Of a stretch of 6,161 nucleotides of DNA, positions 1 through 6,161 are shown piece after piece. Under the pieces are notes generated by a model. It had not been told where the DNA came from. It searched no databases and saw nothing but the letters and a program-made list of their open reading frames with translations. Source of the stretch: Crocinitomicaceae bacterium. Its GTDB lineage: Bacteria > Bacteroidota > Bacteroidia > Flavobacteriales_D > Crocinitomicaceae. The stretch's first letter is position 1. Each line of letters starts with the position of its first letter. The DNA lies in NCBI GenBank assembly GCA_027084145.1, contig JALWLM010000136.1, forward strand, positions 1 to 6,161. Reading direction: 5' to 3'. Position numbers and translations under genes: made by a program.

Positions 1-926
1 GGTTCGGTGAGCTTGTAAAAAATGAAAGTGAGGAACAAAGTAAAGTTTTTAGCGGAGTCTTTGAATCATTAAACGAAGTGAAAGTTAGTGCAGATATTCA
101 AGGTAGAATAGCCAATATTTTAGTAAAAGAAGGACAAAAAGTAAAAAAAGAACAGGCATTACTTAAAATAGATGATAGTAAACTCCGGTTGCAATTGGGT
201 GTTTTGGAGACAAAGTTGGAAGGTTTAAAAAAAGATGAAGCCCGTTATTTAGCTTTGTCAAAAGAAGATGCTGTACCCGGAATTAAATTAGAAAAAATTC
301 AAAATGCAATTGCTACTGTTGAGGCAGAAAAAAAATTGATTCTCGAACAACTTGATAAATCTCTTGTCAGAGCTCCTTTTGATGGTGTTATCTCTATGAA
401 ATTTTGTGAAGTAGGAGGGTTTGCTTCACCGGCAGTTCCTTTGTTTGAATTAATTAATCAGAAAGATTTAAAATTTGTAATAAATGTTCCGGATAAAGAT
501 CTTTACTTGTTTACGGAAAATAAATCCTATACCGTATCAACAAATATTTCGAATGATGTGATTAAAGCAAAATTAAGTCAAGTAAGTAGTAAAGCGGGAA
601 GAGGGAATGGTTTTAAAATAGAATTTGTTTTGGAAAATTCTGATGGGATTAAACCTAAAATGAATGGCGTTTTAAAATTTACATCGCCATCATCTATAAA
701 TGACGGGTTGATTATCTCTTCAAATGCAATTATTGGTTCTGAATCAAACCCTGAAATATATCGTGTCTTAAATGGTAGAGCAGTAAGAACTCCTATTTCA
801 ATTTTGTCAAGAAACGGCAAAGATATTTTTATAAAAGGGAATATAAATAAAGGAGACACTGTAATAACAGGAGGTTTTATCAATCTTTTTGATAATGCAA
901 ATGTAATTGTAATAATCAACGAATAA
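1..926 (+). CDS. RND efflux periplasmic adaptor subunit (HlyD/AcrA-type membrane fusion protein), 5' end missing
   Basis: Periplasmic adaptor that links an RND pump to an outer-membrane channel. The frame is open from base 3 to the TAA at 924-926, giving 307 visible residues. The GTG at 78 is unlikely to be the start, because in-frame adaptor-like sequence continues to the left edge. The signal peptide or lipid anchor and true start are therefore outside the window. Counting from the first visible residue, the first half of the lipoyl domain is at about 28-58 (ADIQGRI, then VKEGQKVKK). A charged two-helix coiled-coil hairpin follows at about 59-118, then the second lipoyl half at about 120-150 (SLVRAPFDGVIS). 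A beta-barrel starts near 156, and a membrane-proximal domain ends the protein. The RND pump gene follows after 11 bases, so the two are almost certainly cotranscribed. The family call is secure; the transported substrate is unknown. Confidence 0.93.
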   Translation, partial: FGELVKNESEEQSKVFSGVFESLNEVKVSADIQGRIANILVKEGQKVKKEQALLKIDDSKLRLQLGVLETKLEGLKKDEARYLALSKEDAVPGIKLEKIQNAIATVEAEKKLILEQLDKSLVRAPFDGVISMKFCEVGGFASPAVPLFELINQKDLKFVINVPDKDLYLFTENKSYTVSTNISNDVIKAKLSQVSSKAGRGNGFKIEFVLENSDGIKPKMNGVLKFTSPSSINDGLIISSNAIIGSESNPEIYRVLNGRAVRTPISILSRNGKDIFIKGNINKGDTVITGGFINLFDNANVIVIINE

Positions 927-937
927 TCATAAACGTC

Positions 938-3900
938 ATGAACATTACGGAAATATCTATAAAAAGACCGTCACTTATTATTGTATTATTCAGTTTATTT
1001 ATTTTACTGGGATATATCGGTTTTAGAAATTTAAGTTATGAATTGATGCCCGATTTTAACCAGCCGGTTGTTGTAATCAAAACTGTTTATCCCGGTGCGG
1101 AACCGGAAGAAGTGGAAACATCCGTATCCCGAAAAATTGAAGATGCGTTATCTAATTTGGAAGGAGTTGATTATTTGATTACAAAGTCATTACCTAATGC
1201 ATCTATTATTATTGCCAATTTAGAGTATGGGACGGATTTGGATAAAACCATGCAAGATGCACAGAGATATATTGATAATATTAAAAAAGATTTACCGGAT
1301 GCTGTATTAAGTCCTGAAATGAGTAAGGTTTCTCCGAATGATTTGCCTATCATGTCGATTAGTGCAACGAGTGATTTGCAGGGAACAGAATTTTATCAAA
1401 AAATGAAAGATGAATTTTTACCTCAAATTCAGCAAATAAAGGGTGTGGCGGAATTGACTCTTCTAGGAGGAGAAGAAAGAGAAATACAGGTTATTATAAA
1501 TAAAGAAAAATTAGAATATTATAAAATACCAATCCTGCAGGTAATAGAAGCGATTAATCGTTCAGGATTTGATATTCCAGCCGGAAAAATTGAAAATGAG
1601 AAACAGTCTAATACAGTAAAATTTTCTTCTAAATACAATACGGTTGAAGATGTCGAAAACATTCAAGTAGCTTTCTTTCCTCCAAGTACATCTGTTTATG
1701 TAAAGGATTTAGCTGTTGTTAAGGACGGGATTAAAGAAATTACATCTGTGAGCCGCTATAATGGGAAAAACGGTATAGGAATTCTTCTTAAAAAACAAGG
1801 AGATGCAAATGCTGTAGATGTATCGACAAAGGTGAGAGAAAAATTGAAATGGATAGAAAATCAAAACAAAAAAAGTAATGTTAAATTTATTATTGCAGAT
1901 GATAGTACGGATAATACAATTGCAGCTGTAAACTCAGTTGTTATTGATTTAATCATGGCTGTACTGTTAGTGTCTTTGGTGATGCTTCTTTTTTTAAGAA
2001 GTTTTAGAAATTCATTAATTGTATTGGTAGCTATTCCAACATCTTTGGTAACCGCATTTGCTGTCATGTGGATTTTAGGATATACATTAAATTTAATGAC
2101 ACTTTTGGCAATGTCATTGATTATTGGGATTTTGGTAGATGATGCTACCGTTGTTTTGGAAAATATTCAGCGGCACCTTGATATGGGGAAGGATAAACGG
2201 ACAGCAGCTATGGATGGACGTATGGAAATAGGGTTTTCGGCGCTGTCTATTACTCTTGTTGACGTTGTGGTATTTTTACCGATTTTATTCTTGCAAGTAT
2301 TCGTTGCGGATATGTTAAAGCAATTCTCTATAGTAGTAATCACATCGACTCTGACAAGTTTATTGGTCGGATTTACATTAACTCCCTGGATGGCTTCCAG
2401 AATTGGGAAGTCTGAAGATTTAAAGCCCACCAATTTTTTCAATAAGTTTTTAATTTGGTTTGAAATACAATTAGATAAATTTAATGAATGGTATGGAAAT
2501 CAGTTAAAATGGGTGTTGAATCATAAACTTATTTTTACTGGAATCCTTATTGTTATTTTTGGATTAACAGGGTTTATGTTAAAACAAAACATTATAGGAA
2601 AAGAATTGATAGCAACCGGTGATCAAGGAAAGTTTCGTTTGACACTTGAATTTGATAAAACGACTTCATTAAAACAAAATAATATTATCTCATATCAAAT
2701 AGAACAATTTTTATTAAATCAACCTGATATTTTAACTATATTTAGTAATGTGGGAGGACCAAGTACAGGAATCGGAAGTTTTGGTGTAGGGTCCCCGAAT
2801 ATTACGGAATTAACAATTCAATTGAAATCAAAGGAAGAACGGAATAATCAACCTACAGAAGTTTATATGAAAGATTTAAGAGCTAAACTTCGAGAAAAAT
2901 TTCCTGCAATTAATTTCTCCATGGCAGAGTTAGGATTGATACCACGTTCGGCTCCTATTGAATTAACGATTAGCGGTGCGGATTTTAAAAATGTTCTCAA
3001 AGTGGCGTCAAGGTTAAGAGATGCCATTCAAGTTATTCCGGGAGCCGATAATGTTCGGTTATCTGTAGAAAATGGAGCTCCTGAATATAGAATTATTCCG
3101 GATGATATTTTAATGCAAAAATACGGATTAACCACGGCTTATGTCGGGATGAGTATTAGAAATGCTTTAACGGGAAATGATGATGCTACTTTGTCACAAG
3201 ATGGAACAGAGTATCCGGTTAGAATTTATTTTGATGAATTTAATCGAAATGATCGTGAGGATTTAGAAAATATGACAATCATTAATCCAAAAGGTATTCC
3301 GGTTAAAGTTTCTCAATTTGCCAAGGTTGTTCAAGAAGAGTCTCCGACTCTTTTAGAACGAAAAGACAGACAACCGGCGGTGACTATAACGGCAAATGCA
3401 TTAGGACGTCCTTCCGGAACAGTAGCGGAAGATGTGTTAGCATATGTCAATAAAAATCCTTTACCGGAAGGGATGCAAATGACTTGGGGAAGTGATATAA
3501 AAAGACAAAACGATAGTTTCGGAGCATTAGGCTCTGTATTACTGATTTCTTTTATCCTAATATATCTCATCATGGTAGCATTGTACGATAGTTTTATTTA
3601 TCCATTTGTTGTATTATTTTCTATTCCGGTGGCGGTGATTGGTGCCTTTTTAGCTTTAAATTTATCTCAAAGTCATTTGAGTTTATTTGCACTATTAGGA
3701 ATGATTATGCTGATGGGGTTGGTAGTGAAAAACGCTATTTTAATTGTGGATTTTACAAATCAATTAAAAGCAAAAGGAATGCATTACAAGGACGCTTTAA
3801 TTGAAGCAGGTAAAGGACGTATGAGACCGATATTGATGACTAGTATATCAATGGTTGCCGGAATGCTTCCTATTGCAATGGCTCAAGGAACGGCAAGTGA

Positions 3901-4024
3901 GTGGAAAAACGGTTTGGCTTGGATAATTATCGGAGGAGTAACGTCTTCATTGATTCTTACTGTTTATTTAGTACCGGTTGTTTATTATGTTGTTGATAGC
4001 GTCAAAGAACGATTATTCAAATAA
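938..4024 (+). CDS. RND-family inner-membrane efflux pump (AcrB/HAE-1-like permease)
   Basis: Proton-driven, probably trimeric, inner-membrane exporter that works with the adaptor encoded just upstream. Its 1028 residues match the usual length for the family. The layout is the duplicated RND fold: TM1 at about 12-30, a large periplasmic loop with PGAEPEEVE near 52-60, TM2-6 at about 330-485, TM7 near 530-548, a second periplasmic loop, and TM8-12 at about 860-1020. The proton-relay residues are present. D401 and D402 in GILVDDATVVLEN match AcrB D407/D408. K931 in GLVVKNAILIVDF matches K940, and R961 and T968 in RMRPILMTS match R971 and T978. The Asp pair favours the drug/hydrophobe (HAE-1) type over heavy-metal pumps. 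The start at 938 has an A-rich leader and no Shine-Dalgarno box, normal for Bacteroidota. The actual substrate is not readable. No channel gene is visible. Confidence 0.96.
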   Translation: MNITEISIKRPSLIIVLFSLFILLGYIGFRNLSYELMPDFNQPVVVIKTVYPGAEPEEVETSVSRKIEDALSNLEGVDYLITKSLPNASIIIANLEYGTDLDKTMQDAQRYIDNIKKDLPDAVLSPEMSKVSPNDLPIMSISATSDLQGTEFYQKMKDEFLPQIQQIKGVAELTLLGGEEREIQVIINKEKLEYYKIPILQVIEAINRSGFDIPAGKIENEKQSNTVKFSSKYNTVEDVENIQVAFFPPSTSVYVKDLAVVKDGIKEITSVSRYNGKNGIGILLKKQGDANAVDVSTKVREKLKWIENQNKKSNVKFIIADDSTDNTIAAVNSVVIDLIMAVLLVSLVMLLFLRSFRNSLIVLVAIPTSLVTAFAVMWILGYTLNLMTLLAMSLIIGILVDDATVVLENIQRHLDMGKDKRTAAMDGRMEIGFSALSITLVDVVVFLPILFLQVFVADMLKQFSIVVITSTLTSLLVGFTLTPWMASRIGKSEDLKPTNFFNKFLIWFEIQLDKFNEWYGNQLKWVLNHKLIFTGILIVIFGLTGFMLKQNIIGKELIATGDQGKFRLTLEFDKTTSLKQNNIISYQIEQFLLNQPDILTIFSNVGGPSTGIGSFGVGSPNITELTIQLKSKEERNNQPTEVYMKDLRAKLREKFPAINFSMAELGLIPRSAPIELTISGADFKNVLKVASRLRDAIQVIPGADNVRLSVENGAPEYRIIPDDILMQKYGLTTAYVGMSIRNALTGNDDATLSQDGTEYPVRIYFDEFNRNDREDLENMTIINPKGIPVKVSQFAKVVQEESPTLLERKDRQPAVTITANALGRPSGTVAEDVLAYVNKNPLPEGMQMTWGSDIKRQNDSFGALGSVLLISFILIYLIMVALYDSFIYPFVVLFSIPVAVIGAFLALNLSQSHLSLFALLGMIMLMGLVVKNAILIVDFTNQLKAKGMHYKDALIEAGKGRMRPILMTSISMVAGMLPIAMAQGTASEWKNGLAWIIIGGVTSSLILTVYLVPVVYYVVDSVKERLFK

Positions 4025-4051
4025 AGAACCTTAAAAAAAGAATAATTTAAT

Positions 4052-4648
4052 ATGATTAATTACACAAAACGACAAATAGAAATAATTAATGCAACGATTG
4101 AGTTAATTAGCCAAGGAGGTTTACAGAAATTTACAACTAAAGAATTAGCTCAAAAAATGGGTTTCAGTGAACCGGCTATTTATAGACATTTCAAGAATAA
4201 AACGGATATCTTATTATCGGTTTTAAACTACTTTGCTTCCGGGTTGAATGTAAAAATGAATGAACTTATTGAAAGTCAAGATAAGGGGATTGATAAATTG
4301 GGACAGGTGATTAATTTTCAATTTAATCATTTTTCGAAATATCCGGCGATTGTAATGATCATATTTGCCGAAACAAGTTTTCAATATGAAGAAAGTTTAT
4401 CAAGAGCAGTTCATAATATTTTAACAAATAAGAAGAAAGGAGTTATTGAAATTGTTGCACAGGGTCAAAAAGACGGATCTATCCGTACTGATGTTGCCCC
4501 GGATCAATTAGCATCTATATTTATGGGAAGCATGCGATTTACAGTTTTGCAGTGGAGATTGAATGATTATCATGGAGATTTGAAAGTTGAAGGGGAATTC
4601 TTATGGGAAGCAATTAAAAAATTGATTACCATGCCTCAGAATAGCTAA
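4052..4648 (+). CDS. TetR/AcrR-family transcriptional regulator
   Basis: DNA-binding repressor of 198 residues, the normal TetR-family length. The N-terminal helix-turn-helix lies at about residues 26-50. The scaffold helix is TTKELAQKM, the turn GFS, and the recognition helix EPAIYRHF, followed by the conserved KNKTDIL. The rest is a mostly helical ligand-binding and dimerisation domain; its end, with GSIRTDVAPDQLASIFMGS and VLQWRL, is typical of many regulators of this family. The gene sits 27 bases after the RND pump gene on the same strand, so it is probably cotranscribed and likely controls the pump operon and itself. In many efflux loci the regulator is instead divergent or upstream. 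The ATG at 4052 has an A-rich leader without a Shine-Dalgarno box. The family is certain; the target and ligand are inferred or unknown. Confidence 0.93.
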   Translation: MINYTKRQIEIINATIELISQGGLQKFTTKELAQKMGFSEPAIYRHFKNKTDILLSVLNYFASGLNVKMNELIESQDKGIDKLGQVINFQFNHFSKYPAIVMIIFAETSFQYEESLSRAVHNILTNKKKGVIEIVAQGQKDGSIRTDVAPDQLASIFMGSMRFTVLQWRLNDYHGDLKVEGEFLWEAIKKLITMPQNS

Positions 4649-4677
4649 AAATAGCATCAACGGTTAAAAGGGGGAAG

Positions 4678-4707
4678 TTGTATATTATAAAAATGGTATA
4701 GTTATTG
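4678..4707 (+). promoter_or_regulatory. Weak candidate Bacteroidota promoter for the repeat-protein gene
   Basis: A TTG at 4678-4680 is followed 18 bases later by TAGTTATTG at 4699-4707. This loosely resembles the Bacteroidota -33 TTG and -7 TAnnTTTG elements, but the -7 box is one base too long. It lies 25 bases before the start of the repeat-protein gene, and its -7 part falls inside the inverted repeat at 4695-4715. In such an AT-rich gap a match this loose can arise by chance, so this is only a suggestion. Confidence 0.2.
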
Positions 4708-4715
4708 ATTATACC
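4695..4715. repeat. Inverted repeat, possible operator or hairpin, upstream of the repeat-protein gene
   Basis: Two perfect 6-base arms, GGTATA at 4695-4700 and TATACC at 4710-4715, are separated by 9 bases. The whole 21-base element is an imperfect palindrome with 8 of 10 positions symmetric around 4705. It ends 17 bases before the ATG at 4733. Its size and symmetry would fit a dimeric repressor site such as a TetR-family operator. In RNA it could form a weak hairpin, but no run of T follows, so it is a poor terminator. Its function is inferred. Confidence 0.4.
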
Positions 4716-4732
4716 TTCTTTAAAACAGTTAT

Positions 4733-5428
4733 ATGATGAAACCGTTTTATCCAACTCTCCTTTTTATTTTATTGACAATATATAGCTTTTCTCAGAATGA
4801 GGAGAATGGCGTTATTTATTGCAGACCTGCAAAAGTTAATGATTATTCCTATGAACATTATCGTTCTGATTACAATAATTATGAAGGGGTGTTTCATAGT
4901 CTTGAAGCAGCCTATAAAAATCCTATGAATGTTAAAATTTTAGATTTATCAAATCAACAGCTATCAAGTTTATCTTACCGTATTGGAGAGCTTAAAAACT
5001 TAGAAGTTTTAGTGTTAAAAGATAATGATTTAGATGAATTACCGTATCAATTGTTTAGTTTGACTAACTTAAAAGTTATTGATGCTTCTAACAATAATTT
5101 AACTGAATTAAATTATCAAATCGGGCAATTGAAATATTTGAAAATTTTGATTTTGAGAAACAATCAATTAAGTGAATTACCATATCAAATTTCACAATTA
5201 GAATCTTTGCGAATATTAGATGCTTCTATGAATAAAATAGAAGAGATTCCTTACCAAATAGGTTTTTTGAAAAACTTGGAAAAATTATATTTGGATAATA
5301 ATCGTATTAAAGAGTTACCGTTTCAATTGTCTTTATTGCCAAAATTGAAATTATTGAATGTAAGAGGAAATTATATTACGGAGATACCCTATCAGATAAG
5401 ACAAAAGAATATCAGAGTCCTTTATTAG
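4733..5428 (+). CDS. Exported leucine-rich-repeat protein of unknown function
   Basis: A 231-residue protein with a Sec signal peptide: a short basic start, a hydrophobic stretch at about 7-17, and likely cleavage after Ser20 (SFS/Q). There is no lipobox Cys and no extra membrane segment, so the mature form is probably soluble in the periplasm or secreted. A Tyr-rich linker at 21-66 carries the only Cys (C30) and ends in SLEAAYKNPMN, a lead-in seen in Bacteroidota repeat proteins. Residues 67-226 are seven leucine-rich repeats, and the chain stops five residues later without a capping domain or type IX secretion domain. Two adjacent ATGs (4733, 4736) are possible starts and differ by one Met. 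The gene is 84 bases after the regulator gene and convergent with ftsY. Such repeats usually bind proteins; the partner is unknown. Confidence 0.88.
   Translation: MMKPFYPTLLFILLTIYSFSQNEENGVIYCRPAKVNDYSYEHYRSDYNNYEGVFHSLEAAYKNPMNVKILDLSNQQLSSLSYRIGELKNLEVLVLKDNDLDELPYQLFSLTNLKVIDASNNNLTELNYQIGQLKYLKILILRNNQLSELPYQISQLESLRILDASMNKIEEIPYQIGFLKNLEKLYLDNNRIKELPFQLSLLPKLKLLNVRGNYITEIPYQIRQKNIRVLY
4931..5410 (+). repeat. Seven tandem 23-residue leucine-rich repeats
   Basis: Repeats start at residues 67, 90, 113, 136, 159, 182 and 205 of the exported protein. The first six are exactly 23 residues; the seventh has 22 before the C-terminal IRVLY. The approximate unit is LxxLxLxxNxLxELPYQIxxLxx. Asn at unit position 9 is present in six of seven, with Gln in the first. 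Position 16 is aromatic in all seven (Tyr six times, Phe once), and position 17 is Gln in six (Arg in the first). The spacing and motif match the short bacterial leucine-rich-repeat class, which folds into a curved solenoid. Confidence 0.93.
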
Positions 5429-5460
5429 CATATAGCTATTTGTGAGAAACGTATATCTTT

Positions 5461-5480
5461 TTCAATTTATCGGCATTGAA
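5461..5480. repeat. Short inverted repeat between convergent genes
   Basis: TTCAAT at 5461-5466 and ATTGAA at 5475-5480 form a 6-bp stem with an 8-base loop, in the 90-base gap between the repeat-protein stop and the ftsY stop. The stem is AT-rich and no T-run follows it on either strand, so it is not a convincing intrinsic terminator. Its position between two converging 3' ends is the only reason to list it. Nothing else in the gap (5429-5518) looks like a terminator or RNA gene. Confidence 0.25.
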
Positions 5481-5518
5481 TATATAACTGAAGGAGGGAT
5501 AAATGAATACAAGCATTT

Positions 5519-6161
5519 TTAAGAAAACAGTGAGTCAACAAATTCTTTTCGATTAAAAGGTTGAAGATCTTCCATTTGCTCGCCAACACCAATGTATTTC
5601 ACAGGAATTTTCATTTGATCGGATATTCCTATAACTACTCCTCCTTTAGCTGTTCCGTCTAGTTTGGTAATAGCCAATGCAGTAATATCTGTTGCTTTCG
5701 CAAATTGTTTTGCTTGTTCAAAAGCATTTTGCCCCGTAGACCCATCTAAAACTAATAAAACTTCGTGAGGTGCTCCGGGAATTACTTTATCCATGACTCT
5801 TTTTATTTTAGATAATTCATTCATTAAGTTTACTTTGTTATGTAGTCTTCCGGCTGTATCAATGATGACTACATCTGCGTTTTGTGCTTTTGCAGATTCT
5901 AAGGTATCATAAGCAACTGAAGCCGGATCCGCTCCCATACCTTGATTGATTACAGGAACTCCAACACGATCACCCCAAAGGAGTAATTGGTCAACTGCTG
6001 CCGCTCTAAAAGTATCAGAGGCTCCTAAAATAACTTTTTTTCCTGCTTTTTTGAGTTGATAGGCTAATTTACCTATGGTTGTTGTTTTGCCAACACCATT
6101 TACACCAACAACCATAATTACGTAAGGTTTCATATCATTAGGAATGAATACTCCTTCTGTA
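5519..6161 (-). CDS. ftsY: Signal recognition particle receptor FtsY (GTPase domain), 5' end missing
   Basis: Receptor GTPase that docks ribosome-bound signal recognition particle at the inner membrane for cotranslational insertion. The reading frame runs off the right edge. 213 residues are visible, ending with FVDSLFS and a TAA at 5521-5519. The Met at 6133 is internal, because in-frame sequence (TEGVFIPND) precedes it and the N domain is not in the window. Counting from the first visible residue, the SRP-GTPase motifs are in order: P-loop GVNGVGKT at 19-26, DTFRAAA at 49-55, DTAGR at 101-105, TKLDGTAKGG at 165-174 and GVGEQMEDLQPF at 191-202. TKLDGTAKGG and the short ending without an M domain separate it from Ffh. 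In many Bacteroidota ftsY follows genes for L28, L33 and a small DUF4295 protein; that would lie beyond the edge here. Confidence 0.97.
   Translation of the reverse strand, partial: TEGVFIPNDMKPYVIMVVGVNGVGKTTTIGKLAYQLKKAGKKVILGASDTFRAAAVDQLLLWGDRVGVPVINQGMGADPASVAYDTLESAKAQNADVVIIDTAGRLHNKVNLMNELSKIKRVMDKVIPGAPHEVLLVLDGSTGQNAFEQAKQFAKATDITALAITKLDGTAKGGVVIGISDQMKIPVKYIGVGEQMEDLQPFNRKEFVDSLFS

Noticed and set aside
78..80. GTG as the start codon of the adaptor gene
   Set aside because: The same frame is open to the left edge and reads as adaptor-like sequence (GVFESLNEVKVSADIQG), so the GTG encodes an internal Val.
578..919. Minus-strand open frame inside the adaptor gene
   Set aside because: It lies wholly antisense to a clear gene, has no recognisable domain, and reflects codon composition. 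The same holds for minus-strand frames inside the pump gene (1171-1353, 1861-2067, 2167-2442, 3331-3573).
4644..4655. GCTA-AAAA-TAGC hairpin at the regulator stop as a terminator
   Set aside because: The stem is only 4 bp and no T-run follows it.
5427..5439. TAGC/GCTA stem just after the repeat-protein gene as a terminator
   Set aside because: It is a 4-bp AT-rich stem without a T-run, expected by chance in such DNA.
6131..6133. ATG (minus strand) as the start of ftsY
   Set aside because: In-frame codons continue to the window edge, and a start here would leave only the GTPase domain, without the N domain that FtsY needs.
1..6161. CRISPR array, tRNA/rRNA gene, insertion sequence or phage genes
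   Set aside because: No regularly spaced DNA repeats, structural RNA sequence, transposase or integrase frame was seen. The only tandem repeats are the protein-coding leucine-rich repeats.

Overview
The window is AT-rich chromosomal DNA, roughly one third G+C by eye, most likely from a Bacteroidota member of the Flavobacteriales type. Three things point there. The FtsY sequence looks flavobacterial. The genuine starts have A-rich leaders without a Shine-Dalgarno box. The exported leucine-rich-repeat protein has a signal peptide ending Ser-Phe-Ser/Gln, common in this phylum. Genus and species cannot be read from the sequence.

Left block (1-4648, + strand): a tripartite multidrug-efflux locus of the RND class. 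It holds the 3' part of a periplasmic adaptor (membrane fusion protein) gene cut by the left edge, a complete 1028-residue inner-membrane RND pump gene 11 bases later, and a complete TetR/AcrR-type repressor gene 27 bases after that. The tight spacing and shared strand suggest one operon. The adaptor and pump form the inner-membrane and periplasmic part of a proton-driven exporter, and the repressor probably controls its expression. No TolC-type outer-membrane channel gene lies in the window; it may be upstream or elsewhere.

Middle block (4649-5428, + strand): an 84-base gap with a 6-bp inverted repeat and a weak possible promoter, then a 231-residue exported protein built almost entirely of seven 23-residue leucine-rich repeats. 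It looks like an independent unit rather than part of the efflux operon.

Right block (5519-6161, - strand): the 3' part of ftsY, the signal-recognition-particle receptor GTPase, cut by the right edge and convergent with the repeat-protein gene. The 90-base gap between them holds a short inverted repeat but no convincing terminator.

Overall this is mostly ordinary core and efflux content. I see no evidence for a new multi-gene system. The most distinctive element is the small exported repeat protein, with its aromatic ladder and two-repeat periodicity, followed by the inverted repeat between the repressor and that gene.
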